A stretch of DNA of 64,000 nucleotides from JAXMBN01 sp046349875 (GCA_046349875.1 JAXMBN010000010.1:62001-126000), one strand, 5' to 3'. Counted from the stretch's first letter, positions 52,529 through 62,063 are shown. The notes: generated by a model from the letters alone, not told the origin. Program-made: numbers and translations.

Positions 52529-54019
52529 ATGGCGGGTACATCGGCTGGATCGTATACCGTGAGTGGTCGCGTAGGCTCTATTGGTTCGACCATCAACATC
52601 ACGGTTACGACTCCGCCAGCGCAAACCAGCATTCGAAACTCAGCGATCGCAAGCCTGGTTAGCTCGCTTAACGCGGATAACATGCTCACTCGAACCGAGA
52701 TGATGCAGATTCTGCGATTGGCAGGATCGGACGGAACCGTGGATGCTATTGAACTGGCAGACTATCAGTTCATCGTTACGACGACTAGTACCTTTACGAT
52801 GCCTAGCTACGTTCGTGAACTGGCCCGCGATGTTGTTTTCACCAATGCTGCGAACGCAAAGTATAAAGGAGCGAACGCAGGCAACCTCGCTGCGGGAAGC
52901 TCGGGAACGCTACTGAATAATCTGGTCGATAAGTGGTTCTTGGGTACCGACGATCCAACGATCACGGGATCGAATTTGACCTATCAGATTTCAACTGGCA
53001 ACCTCTTCAACGGTACGCCTTCCCGGTCGGATGCCAAGCAAGGCATGCTGGGAGATTGCTACTTCATCGCTGCCGTTTCTTCGATCGCAGATAAGAATGC
53101 GCTCGCTGTCCAAAACATGTTTGTCGACAATGGCGACGGTACCTACACCGTTCGCTTCTATGCAAACGGTGTTGCCGACTATGTCACGGTGAGCCGAAAG
53201 CTGCCGACCTACAGCAACGGAACCTTAGGGTATTCGAGCTACGGCATGAATACCAATAGTAGTTCCACCACACTTTGGATCGCGCTAGCAGAAAAAGCGT
53301 ACGCGCAGTGGAACGAAACGGGATTGGCAGGCCGCGACGGAACGAATCGCTATGCCGCGATCGAAGGCGGATGGATGTCCAATGTCAACGCTCAGGTTCT
53401 TGGGTATGCCTCTTCCAATTACTCTGTTTCTACCGGCAGCAATAAACAAGTCTTGATCAATGCACTTGCAACGAACAAGTCGGTTACCATCGGCACCCAA
53501 ACGACGGTCGGTGCCGGTCTCGTCGGTGGTCACGCTTATATCGTCACTGGCTACAATTCATCTACTGATACGTTTAGTCTTTACAATCCTTGGGGCAACA
53601 CACATCCCGGAGGACTGACGTACGCTCAGTTGCAAGCTTATTGCAGCGCATTCTGCGTGACGGATCCTTCCACTACAAGTCAGATCAATGGCGGTGTGGT
53701 ACGAGGCAATTTGGATCTCGGAGAATCGGAAGAACTCTCCATTGGTAATTGGACCAACGTCGTTGCCAGGGAATTGGATTGGCAACCGATGGGGGACGCA
53801 AACTCTCATGTGTCGATGAGTAACGACGCATCGGATGGATCCCCTTCACTGATGTCGATTGCCGACCAAGATTCATCGGATGTGGACGCAATTCGAGATG
53901 AATTCTGGAGTGAATATGAACGATCAGAAAAGGGAGAGCCTGCTGAGCGATCCCTGGATCTCGTCGCATCCTTGGTCGATGCCGCGCTGGAAGAACTGGA
54001 CTGGGCAGAGCTAGCGTAA
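52529..54019 (+). CDS. Giant Ig-repeat surface protein, C-terminal calpain-like protease part (frame-broken)
   Basis: The frame continues the cut repeat (LISSTGLFMAGTSAGSYTVS, true protein from about 52505). After a helical linker (IRNSAIASLVSSLNADN), a calpain-like papain-fold protease follows: catalytic Cys in GMLGDCYFIAA (TGC 53057), His in GLVGGHAYIVTGY (CAC 53531) and Asn in LYNPWGN (AAT 53585). Calpain-type proteases in bacteria are rare and usually secreted or surface-bound. The tail is acidic and ends LVDAALEELDWAELA. Confidence 0.85.
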   Translation: MAGTSAGSYTVSGRVGSIGSTINITVTTPPAQTSIRNSAIASLVSSLNADNMLTRTEMMQILRLAGSDGTVDAIELADYQFIVTTTSTFTMPSYVRELARDVVFTNAANAKYKGANAGNLAAGSSGTLLNNLVDKWFLGTDDPTITGSNLTYQISTGNLFNGTPSRSDAKQGMLGDCYFIAAVSSIADKNALAVQNMFVDNGDGTYTVRFYANGVADYVTVSRKLPTYSNGTLGYSSYGMNTNSSSTTLWIALAEKAYAQWNETGLAGRDGTNRYAAIEGGWMSNVNAQVLGYASSNYSVSTGSNKQVLINALATNKSVTIGTQTTVGAGLVGGHAYIVTGYNSSTDTFSLYNPWGNTHPGGLTYAQLQAYCSAFCVTDPSTTSQINGGVVRGNLDLGESEELSIGNWTNVVARELDWQPMGDANSHVSMSNDASDGSPSLMSIADQDSSDVDAIRDEFWSEYERSEKGEPAERSLDLVASLVDAALEELDWAELA

Positions 54020-54055
54020 GCTCCATCACTTGCCCAACCAAAGGCTTCCTTTTTG

Positions 54056-55321
54056 TTAGTTCAATAGGATCATAGCGAAGAGGAAGATCAAAAAGAGTAT
54101 CAACAGTCCTAAAACGATCCAGGTGACGATCGATGTCTTGTATTTGATATGAGGCGTTGCAAGTCGAATGCGCTGGTACTCCGGCGAAAAGACCATGTTG
54201 GCTTTAGCTGACCATAGCAAGTACAACAAGTAAGCACTGATCAACGTGCCGATGGGAATCCCGAGCAAGCCGATGGCTCCGAACACGGTTCCGCCGATGC
54301 GTCCTACATTGTTGAGCTTTCGCAGGCCAATCGCAACAATCCCTTGAACGATCCCAAGGGGTACATAAATGATCGGTAAGATCAGCATGATTGTCGCTGC
54401 AGCTGCTGCACCTCGCTGAGGCGAAGCGAGCATCACGACTCCGAAAACCAAAGTGAAGAAGCCAAGGATAAGATAGAGGACGGCCCCAATTCCAAAGAGG
54501 ATGCCAAAGGAGCGTATGCCAGCTTCGTGACTCAAGTGTTGTCGACGTATGGCCTCATCTGCACTATCCGCAGTCGTCGCTTGAAAAGAGGTCTGCGAAG
54601 TGGCTTGATAGGGATTCCAATTGGCATTGCCGCTTGTTCCACTCGCCAGAGTCGGCGGTGCGGATGGAGTCGAACCAAAATCGTTTCCAAGCGTTTCGAA
54701 GACACTCGGCGCGGCATGTGTCGTCGGCTTAGCCGACACGACGGCAGGCGGTTGGACCGTCGGCTTGGCAGGTTGTGGCTTGGGTGTTGGTGCGGGGGCG
54801 GTATTCGATGGCGTTGATACAGGTCGCGTTGCGGAGGTTGATGGCGGCTTGGGTAAGGATGTCGAGCTGGGTTGCTTGGAAGGCGTTGATACCAAGGGCT
54901 GTGGAGTTGAGGGTGGTGCACTCTTCATCCGTTCGATGATGAATACTTGTTGGCACGACGTGCACTTGCCTTTGCGGTATTCCATTTCAGGATTACCTTC
55001 AAACAAAGCGCTGCAGAACGGACAAGAAAATGCAAATCCCTCTTGTGACGCGGGTGCCTTTGAAGACTTGCCAATTGTAAAAATGTGCTTGCAATTCTTG
55101 CACATGCCACGCGTCCCTTGCAGCGATGCATCGCAAACAAGAATGTGCGAGCACTTCGGGCAAGGAACTTCCAACATGACATCTGCAGCGCTGGGAGGGG
55201 GCGTCGGACTCGGAATGGTCAAAAGGGTTTGGCAACCTGGACATTCACATTTTTTGCCTTGGGAACCCTCGGGAACGCGAAGCAATTGAGAACACTGGGG
55301 GCAATGAAATTCGATCGACAT
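54056..55321 (-). CDS. Zinc-ribbon membrane protein with three ribbons
   Basis: 421 residues from ATG 55321 (the frame is open to 55405 without matching the family). Three zinc ribbons follow each other: CPQC/CPGC at about 7-30, CPKC/CKNC at about 53-80, and CPFC/CTSC at about 99-125. A long Pro/Thr/Ser/Ala-rich linker (about 135-260) and four hydrophobic segments make up the rest (ILFGIGAVLYLILGFFTLVF and others). It shares this layout with the protein at 10518-11453. The role is unknown. It converges with the protease-part gene. Confidence 0.8.
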   Translation of the reverse strand: MSIEFHCPQCSQLLRVPEGSQGKKCECPGCQTLLTIPSPTPPPSAADVMLEVPCPKCSHILVCDASLQGTRGMCKNCKHIFTIGKSSKAPASQEGFAFSCPFCSALFEGNPEMEYRKGKCTSCQQVFIIERMKSAPPSTPQPLVSTPSKQPSSTSLPKPPSTSATRPVSTPSNTAPAPTPKPQPAKPTVQPPAVVSAKPTTHAAPSVFETLGNDFGSTPSAPPTLASGTSGNANWNPYQATSQTSFQATTADSADEAIRRQHLSHEAGIRSFGILFGIGAVLYLILGFFTLVFGVVMLASPQRGAAAAATIMLILPIIYVPLGIVQGIVAIGLRKLNNVGRIGGTVFGAIGLLGIPIGTLISAYLLYLLWSAKANMVFSPEYQRIRLATPHIKYKTSIVTWIVLGLLILFLIFLFAMILLN

Positions 55322-55713
55322 AGAAAGGACATCAAGGTGGGAATGGAAGAGGCGACCTAAACCTTCGAAGTGTGGATTCGCATCGAAATGGCAAGACTCG
55401 AACAATTTCCCATTCTAATTCCAGGCCTTCATCGTGAGAAACCAAATGGGTGGTGTCATCCTCGGAAAGGTGCCAAAAATTCGCATTCTCGAAAGCTATC
55501 GCTGCAGATCTGACCGGAAAAAGGCCACTAACCGGTAGAGTTCGCACAAAGTCCCGAAATTACGGCGTTTGACTTATCCGACGGCACCGTCAAAGTCGAT
55601 ACGAACGAAAGCGGCGCGGAAGGTGCCGAATTGCTGGCTAATGGTGTCGAGATAATCGACGACGATTGGTACGGAAACGTCATCGAAGACAACAAGCATA
55701 GGAACTCGCAAGG

Positions 55714-56769
55714 ATGTGGGTAAATTGCATTGCGATCGCGATGCTCGTCGGATGGGTAACTCCAACGTTTGCTGGAGATCCTCCGCGCGATGAGCATTCA
55801 ATCGTGTTCAAGCTTCAGCCCTTGGACGCCAAACTCGAATCCCCGGTCGTGACGGCGATGACTCTTTCGCCCGATCGTCAATGGTTAGCGGTTTCTGGCG
55901 ATGATCATGCCATTCGCATGATTCGTCTCCAAGATTGCACTACCCAAGCGACTCTCTTGGGACACTCGGACTGGGTGCGATCGATCGAGTTTTCACGCGA
56001 TGGAAAATGGCTAGCTTCGGTGGGCAATGACGGAGAACTTCGCGTTTGGTCAACCGATTCGGTTAGCGATCAAACTCAAGGGCGCGTTCTAGCGAAAGAA
56101 GAGCACGCCTTGACGATGGTGGCCTTTCATCCCGATAGCGATCGACTCTTTATCGCTGGGTTTCATACCGAGATCGAAAGTTGGTCACTCAGCGCCGGCC
56201 AAAAACTTTGGTCGGTAACTTCGAGCACCAATGATAATCGAGCCCTTCGTATTTCTCCCAATGGAGAACTGCTTGCCTGGGGTGGTCGCGATGGAATCGT
56301 TCACGTCTACGACGTCAACGAAAAGTCCTTCGTCATTCAAAAGCCTCTGCATCGCGATCGTATACGAAGTGTGGAGTTCTCGATCGACAGTACTCGCATT
56401 CTGTCAATTGGTGAAGATCGAAAGTTCTGTCGCTACGATCTTCCAGCGGATGTGTTAACGCTCGAGAAGCAAATGCAAACCGGCAAACTGATGTCGATGG
56501 CCATCGTGGATTTGATCACGACCGCGATCGGAGGAAGCGACAATCTCATTCATTTCCATACGCTCGTAGACAATCGAGAGTTAGGTGCGATCGCTGGACA
56601 TCGAGGCACCATCAGTATCCTTTGCTGTGATGATGCTCATCTCGTATCGAGTGGCTATGACACCACGATTCGAGTATGGAATTGGAAAGATATTTGGGAA
56701 ACGATCGAAACCAGTCCAGCTCCCCCTGAACTTTCCGCACGCCCAACCATCGATGCCACTGTTCGCTAA
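55714..56769 (+). CDS. Exported WD40 repeat protein
   Basis: 351 residues from ATG 55714. Signal peptide IAIAMLVGWVTPTFAG (about 6-21). The remainder is a WD40-type propeller of about seven blades: LSPDRQWLAVSGDDHAIRMI, GHSDWVRSIEFSRDGKWLAS, RDRIRSVEFSIDSTRILSIG, GHRGTISILCCDDAHLVSSG. It has no other domain. Secreted WD40 proteins are common in planctomycetes and probably act as scaffolds. It lies between the zinc-ribbon gene and the giant SdrD-B protein. The 308 bp before it hold no gene or recognisable signal. Confidence 0.88.
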   Translation: MWVNCIAIAMLVGWVTPTFAGDPPRDEHSIVFKLQPLDAKLESPVVTAMTLSPDRQWLAVSGDDHAIRMIRLQDCTTQATLLGHSDWVRSIEFSRDGKWLASVGNDGELRVWSTDSVSDQTQGRVLAKEEHALTMVAFHPDSDRLFIAGFHTEIESWSLSAGQKLWSVTSSTNDNRALRISPNGELLAWGGRDGIVHVYDVNEKSFVIQKPLHRDRIRSVEFSIDSTRILSIGEDRKFCRYDLPADVLTLEKQMQTGKLMSMAIVDLITTAIGGSDNLIHFHTLVDNRELGAIAGHRGTISILCCDDAHLVSSGYDTTIRVWNWKDIWETIETSPAPPELSARPTIDATVR

Positions 56770-56825
56770 AGCACCGAACCGGCGAACTTTGGCCTAAGTT
56801 CCAATAGGAATGCATGGAGGTATAC

Positions 56826-59800
56826 ATGTCGATTGCACGTCGAATCCGTCAATGGAGAAACAGTTGGTCCGCGCCCCGAACCGCTGATTTGCCTAAGCGA
56901 TCTATCCGACGAGCCACCGTGGAAACGATGGAACCTCGGTTACTCTTCAATGCAGACCCGATTTGGTTGGGTGGAGTCTACGTCGAATCAGACATTGGTC
57001 ATGACGACCACGGCGATCTCTTTTACGTAAGCTTCAAGGGTGGTGCCCAAGGAACGAAGCTCGATCGTTTGATTTTGAATACCGATCAGAACGCGACAGG
57101 TTACAGTGTTGGCGACAATATTTTTGATACCCTGTCAACTGGTTTGGGTGCGGACCATGCGATCGGATTCAAAATCGAAAAGCTACAAACCGCGAATCCG
57201 AATGCTAAAGTCACGGCAACTGTCGATGATGCGTCGATGAAACTCGTGCTTCAATTTGAGAACTTCTATGCCGGTGACCTATTGGTGTTCTCGATCGATG
57301 TCGACGAAGTTCAGCATTACGATCCGAGCGAAACCAATCTCGATATTATCAACGGTGGGCTCGACCCGATCACCTCGGGTGTAGAGTTCCAGGGATCGAA
57401 ACTCTTTGGAGAATTCTCCGCGCCGCACTACGAGATCGTCAACGGAACGGGTACGTTCCTCAATGCCTACAACACGATAGTGGATCCTGCGGGATTGCCG
57501 ATTCCTCGCGATGATGACAATGGCTTGCGCGACCGATCTGCAGGAACCGCTCTCTCCATGCAGCAGATCCCCAAACCGATCAGTCTCGCAGGGACCGTAT
57601 ACTATGACAACGATATGGATCTTACCCAAGATGCAATCGATCAAGGGATTGCAGGGGTTCAGTTGGAGCTTTGGCTCAAACAGGGAAACACCTACGTCAA
57701 TACAGGTCACAAGACGACGACCGATGCACAAGGCAACTATCGCTTTGGAGTCGAACTCAAACTCCAGCCAGGTACCTACCAGATTCGGGAAGCTCAACCG
57801 CAAGGGTATTTGAGCGTTGGCGCGGTTCCTGGATCGATCGCCGGTGTGGGAACCGTCGGGCAGACGGTGAGCAACAATAAGGATGTTTTGACCGAGATCA
57901 CGATTGCCAAAGGAGATCAACATGCCGTCGATCTCGACTTTGCCGAAATCATGCCGGCAAGCATTTCAGGACATGTTTGTTTGGTAATGCCTGGTTTCGA
58001 TTGTTTTTCAACCGCACCCAATAGCAAGACGCCGTTGTCGGGTGTCTTGATCGATTTGCTCGATGCTCAAGGCAACAAGATCGCTTCCACAACGACAGCG
58101 GCGGATGGTTCATACCGATTTGAACAGTTACCTGCCGGTGTTTACACCGTTGTCGAGCATACTCCACCTCAGTATATCGATGGTGCGGCCAAGGTTGGTA
58201 CCATTGCTGGAAGCACAGTCGGTAAGCTCGACAATTCCAATCGTATCAGTCAGATTATCGTCGCTGGCGGTATGAATGGGGTCGATTATGACTTCTGCGA
58301 ATTGCTTCCAGGTTCGCTTTCGGGACACGTATACGAAGATAAGAATGATGATGGCATTCGTTCGAACACCGAAGCCTTCATTGCGGGTGTAGTGGTTCGT
58401 TTGCTCGATCAAACGGGCAAACAAGTGGCTCAAACGACTACGGATGCCAATGGGTATTATAAGTTTTCGTTCTTAGGGCCTGGGACCTATTGCATCGTTG
58501 AGGAAACGCCCAATGGCTACATCGATGGCAAAGACCGAGCCGGAACGATCTTGGGAAATGGAGTCGGTCAAGCGATCAACCCAGGTGACAAGATCAAAGA
58601 TATCGTTCTCCCATCCGGCCGCGATGGTGTCGATTACGATTTTGGTGAATTGAAGCAAGGCAGTATCTCTGGAAAAGTCTTCGTCGATTTCGATGGCGAT
58701 TGCTACAAAGACCCCGGAGTCGATCAGCCCATCAGCAACGTTCTTGTGCAGTTGCTGGATGCTCAAGGAAAGGTCATCCAAGAAACGCGTACAGACGCTC
58801 AAGGAAACTATCGTTTTGATGGGCTGCGCCCGGGTGTGTATGCTGTTCGAGAAATCCAACCAGCTGGCTATTTACAAGGTGGTCAGACCGTCGGTTCGGG
58901 TGGCGGGGACGCAACGCTCCAAGACCATCTTCGAAATATTGGTTTGCAAAGTGGCGATCATTTTGTGGACTATGACTTCTGCGAGATTCCTCCAGCAGAT
59001 ATCGCTGGCTGGGTGTTTGTCGATTCGAACGGTGATTGTTTGTTCCAACCCAATGAAGCTCCGATCGCTGGTGTGCGAATCGACTTGCTCGACGGAGCTG
59101 GCAATCTACTGCAAACAACCTACACGCTTGCGGATGGATCGTATCGCTTTACCCAATTGCCACCAGGAACGTATGCGGTCAAAGAATATCAACCTGTTGG
59201 ATACTATCAGGGTGGACAAAAAGCAGGATCGCATGGTGGTGACGATAGCCTAACCGATTTGATTCGAACGATCCCAATCGAGGCCGGGGCTCACTTGATC
59301 GACTACAACTTCTGCGAGAAAAAACCTGCCTCGTTGGGAGGCAAAGTCTTCGTCGATAAAGACAACGATTGCGTCCAGGATTCCGATGAGTTTCCATTGG
59401 CCAACGTGAAGATTGAATTGCTCGACAAACAGGGCAACGTGGTGAAAACGACTTTCACCGACACGAATGGGCAGTACCGCTTCGTCGATCTCGAAGCAGG
59501 TGAATACTCTGTTCGCGAAACACAACCTGCCGAGTATTTCCAAGGAAATAGTATGGCGCCTGCTGGGCGAGCCGTGTCGGTCAATCCCGATCTATTGGGA
59601 TCAATTGGTCTCTTGTCCGGTGAAGATCTTCGCAATCTCGATTTTTGCGAACTGCCTCCGGCGATGATCTCGGGATACGTTTTCCAAGATGGAGCCACCA
59701 TCATCTCTTCGGACGGTTCTCTTCCGAAAGAACTCCGACCGGTTCGCAATGGTTTGCGGACTGCCGATGACACGCCGATCGCGGGTGTAGTGCTCGAATT

Positions 59801-61340
59801 GAGAAATGGTCTGGGACTCAAGATGACGCCCGATCAAGCGATGGCAGGATATTACTCTGGGGATTCGATTCGCGTCGTTACCGATGCGAATGGATACTTC
59901 GAGTTCCGTGGCTTGATGGCGGGTACGTACAGCGTTTATGAAGTCCATCCCGATGGCTATGAAGATGGGATCGATACGCCAGGTCCGAATGGAATCATCG
60001 CGGTGAACCCCGAAGACTTCGATGATGGCGCCGCTCTTCAAGGATTGATCGAGACCTTGATGCTCAGTGGCGAGACCGATCCTCGCAATGATGCCATCCT
60101 TTTGATTAGTCTCAACTATGGCGAGCATGCTCAAGAAAACAACTTCAGCGAAGTGAAGGTGTCGCCATTGCCACCTCCGCCGCCCGAACCACCCAAGCTT
60201 TACAATCCTCCGCCAACTCCTAATGGATATGTTCAAAATCCGTTTGAAACCGTGTTGCCTCCAGGACTACCTCCCGCATTGCACGAAGATCTGCTTGTAG
60301 GTGGTGGCGTTGTGGTGCCGTATACATGGCACTTGAGCGTGGTAAACTCGGGAACGCCTCGCGGGTATCGTCAAGACAAGGTCGCCGATAAAGAGCGGAT
60401 CGTTCGAGCAACGACGATCTTGGATGTGACCCAGTGGACCGTTGCAGGAATGCATCAAGGTAAGTGGAACATCGTTTCGGCCAATGCTAAAGCTCCGACC
60501 GTCAAGACTCCTAAGGCCTTCAGCTTGGGCGGTGCCAAAGCCCTTGCAGGTGACTTCAATGGAGATGGAACCGATGAATTGGCGCTGTTCCATAAAGGCG
60601 AATGGTTGCTCGATGTGAACGGCAATGGTGAATGGGATAAGGAAGATCTTTGGGCTCGGTTGGGTGATGCTGAAGATATTCCCGTCGTTGGAGACTGGGA
60701 TGGTGATGGCAAAGATGACATTGGTATCTTCGGCCCTGAATGGGAAGGGGATCCCAAAGCGATCGCCAAGGAGCCAGGATTGCCTGATCCCGATAACCTC
60801 AAAGCGACACGTCCAAAAAACGTTCCGCCATCTCGGGAAGAAGCTCCACCTCGTGAACGCTTGATGCAACGTAGTCCACGGGCCGATGGTCGGGCGGATT
60901 TAGTGGATCACATTTTCCGCTTTGGTGAACAAGAAGATCAAGCCATCGCAGGCGATTTCAATGGAGATGGCATTTCATCGGTCGGCGTTTTCCGCGGTGG
61001 CAAATGGCATCTTGATTTGGACGGCGATGGTAAGTTTACCGAACGCGATGCGGTGCTCGAGTTTGGTCGCGCTGGCGATAAAGCGCTCACCGGTGACTTC
61101 GACGGCGATGGCATTGATGAGCTTGCGATCGTACGTGGCAATCAGGTCATCGTAGATAGCAACCACAACGGAGAAGTCGATCCTGCGGACAAAGTCTTCG
61201 AGCTAGAAAGCACGGAGGGCCAAGTCGTCGTAGGTGATTTCGATGGTGATGGTATCGATGAAGTCGCCTTGCATCAATCGATCGAAACTCCCGATGGCAA
61301 ACGCCAAGCTGCCGTCCCCGTGGCCGAGCCTCGCCGATAA
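56826..61340 (+). CDS. LEPR-XLL giant protein with seven SdrD-B-like repeats and calcium-loop tail
   Basis: 1504 residues from ATG 56826; GGAGG at 56816-56820 with 5-nt spacing decides for this start over ATG 56814. The N-terminus is basic with the LEPR-XLL motif (TVETMEPRLLFNAD) and no ordinary signal peptide. A domain of about 210 residues follows. Then seven SdrD-B-like repeats run from about residue 255 to 1110, each starting near SISGKVFVD and ending near DYDFCEL, with DGDC-type calcium loops. A Pro-rich hinge (PPPPPEPPKLYNPPPTPNGY) leads to a tail of FG-GAP/DxDxDG-type repeats (DFNGDGTDELALF, DWDGDGKDDIGIF, DFDGDGIDELAIV). Likely a calcium-stabilised surface adhesin. Confidence 0.9.
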   Translation: MSIARRIRQWRNSWSAPRTADLPKRSIRRATVETMEPRLLFNADPIWLGGVYVESDIGHDDHGDLFYVSFKGGAQGTKLDRLILNTDQNATGYSVGDNIFDTLSTGLGADHAIGFKIEKLQTANPNAKVTATVDDASMKLVLQFENFYAGDLLVFSIDVDEVQHYDPSETNLDIINGGLDPITSGVEFQGSKLFGEFSAPHYEIVNGTGTFLNAYNTIVDPAGLPIPRDDDNGLRDRSAGTALSMQQIPKPISLAGTVYYDNDMDLTQDAIDQGIAGVQLELWLKQGNTYVNTGHKTTTDAQGNYRFGVELKLQPGTYQIREAQPQGYLSVGAVPGSIAGVGTVGQTVSNNKDVLTEITIAKGDQHAVDLDFAEIMPASISGHVCLVMPGFDCFSTAPNSKTPLSGVLIDLLDAQGNKIASTTTAADGSYRFEQLPAGVYTVVEHTPPQYIDGAAKVGTIAGSTVGKLDNSNRISQIIVAGGMNGVDYDFCELLPGSLSGHVYEDKNDDGIRSNTEAFIAGVVVRLLDQTGKQVAQTTTDANGYYKFSFLGPGTYCIVEETPNGYIDGKDRAGTILGNGVGQAINPGDKIKDIVLPSGRDGVDYDFGELKQGSISGKVFVDFDGDCYKDPGVDQPISNVLVQLLDAQGKVIQETRTDAQGNYRFDGLRPGVYAVREIQPAGYLQGGQTVGSGGGDATLQDHLRNIGLQSGDHFVDYDFCEIPPADIAGWVFVDSNGDCLFQPNEAPIAGVRIDLLDGAGNLLQTTYTLADGSYRFTQLPPGTYAVKEYQPVGYYQGGQKAGSHGGDDSLTDLIRTIPIEAGAHLIDYNFCEKKPASLGGKVFVDKDNDCVQDSDEFPLANVKIELLDKQGNVVKTTFTDTNGQYRFVDLEAGEYSVRETQPAEYFQGNSMAPAGRAVSVNPDLLGSIGLLSGEDLRNLDFCELPPAMISGYVFQDGATIISSDGSLPKELRPVRNGLRTADDTPIAGVVLELRNGLGLKMTPDQAMAGYYSGDSIRVVTDANGYFEFRGLMAGTYSVYEVHPDGYEDGIDTPGPNGIIAVNPEDFDDGAALQGLIETLMLSGETDPRNDAILLISLNYGEHAQENNFSEVKVSPLPPPPPEPPKLYNPPPTPNGYVQNPFETVLPPGLPPALHEDLLVGGGVVVPYTWHLSVVNSGTPRGYRQDKVADKERIVRATTILDVTQWTVAGMHQGKWNIVSANAKAPTVKTPKAFSLGGAKALAGDFNGDGTDELALFHKGEWLLDVNGNGEWDKEDLWARLGDAEDIPVVGDWDGDGKDDIGIFGPEWEGDPKAIAKEPGLPDPDNLKATRPKNVPPSREEAPPRERLMQRSPRADGRADLVDHIFRFGEQEDQAIAGDFNGDGISSVGVFRGGKWHLDLDGDGKFTERDAVLEFGRAGDKALTGDFDGDGIDELAIVRGNQVIVDSNHNGEVDPADKVFELESTEGQVVVGDFDGDGIDEVALHQSIETPDGKRQAAVPVAEPRR

Positions 61341-61398
61341 ATCACGCGGACAATGTGAGGACTATTTCGTCCCGAGCCGCCGATGCATATCCGGGGTT

Positions 61399-61421
61399 GA
61401 CCTTGGAGGATGTCCAAGGTC
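61399..61421. repeat. Inverted repeat between convergent genes
   Basis: GACCTTGGA and TCCAAGGTC around loop GGATG, 58 bp after the giant gene and 22 bp before the stop of the WrbA-like gene. No T run on either strand, so it is only terminator-like. Confidence 0.5.
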
Positions 61422-61442
61422 GATCCCTCAGTGGGCCTCGAT

Positions 61443-62006
61443 TTACTTGCCGAGATCTTGAAATCGATCGTAGGATTGATTGAGTGGATGCATATCCTTC
61501 TTACCATCGATCATGGTGGCGGTCCATTCTGCAAGCCGAAGGCCCAGCCTGCGACATGCTTCTTGAACGCGTTTATCGTCAGGTCCACCCGCTGAAATCG
61601 CTCCGTAATGCGCTGAGAATTTGACCCCTGTATAGTCGGTCAATCCGAAAACAAGAAAACCATAATTGATCAAAATCGACATCAAGGTCATGCATGTCCA
61701 TTCTTGGCCTCCTCCCCATGCACCCGCTGAAGTGAAAACGCAACCGATCTTTCCGTCGCGTTTTCCCCAGTTCTCAATGGGTTGTTGATCCCACCACTGT
61801 TTCATTTGCCAACTCACGCTCCCGTAATTGGTGGGCGAGCCTAAGGCAATTCCATCACACCATGCCAAGTCGGAATGGGACGCTTGTTCGATGCTCAGTA
61901 ACCGAACTTCAGCAGTAGGCAATTGAGCGGCGCCCTCGGAGACAAGGTGGGCCATTCTTTGTGTGTTGCTTGTGTTCGAATGGTAAATTACCAGTATCTT
62001 GGGCAT
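61443..62006 (-). CDS. WrbA-like flavodoxin/NAD(P)H:quinone oxidoreductase
   Basis: 187 residues from ATG 62006. N-terminal KILVIYHSNTSNTQRMAHLV is the FMN phosphate-binding loop of flavodoxins. GIALGSPTNYGSVSWQMKQW and TSAGAWGGGQEWTCMTLMSI correspond to WrbA's GTPTRFGNMSGQM and STGTGGGQE blocks. WrbA proteins reduce quinones by two electrons to avoid radicals; the exact substrate is not evident. Short but intact for the family. The preceding gene on the strand is the GH10 fusion, 57 bp upstream, so co-transcription is possible without a functional link. Confidence 0.87.
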   Translation of the reverse strand: MPKILVIYHSNTSNTQRMAHLVSEGAAQLPTAEVRLLSIEQASHSDLAWCDGIALGSPTNYGSVSWQMKQWWDQQPIENWGKRDGKIGCVFTSAGAWGGGQEWTCMTLMSILINYGFLVFGLTDYTGVKFSAHYGAISAGGPDDKRVQEACRRLGLRLAEWTATMIDGKKDMHPLNQSYDRFQDLGK

Positions 62007-62063
62007 AGTCGTAGGTTTTGTAATTTTGAGGGTGGGCGTATCCTGAAGATGGACTAGCCCCTG

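Larger units (their letters stand above)
48652..54019 (+). pseudogene. Composite: frame-broken Ig-repeat/calpain-like protein
   Basis: The three open frames 48652-50220, 50190-52508 and 52529-54019 encode successive, non-overlapping pieces of one protein of roughly 1790 residues: LEPR-like N-terminus, PKD-like domain, twelve Ig-like repeats, and a calpain-like cysteine protease. The continuity of repeat type and spacing across both joints shows a single ancestral gene. Breaks are a cluster of small indels at 50096-50236 and one missing A at 52502-52503. Whether these are real mutations or sequencing errors cannot be told; the rest of the gene is undamaged, which favours recent events or errors. 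Confidence 0.75.
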
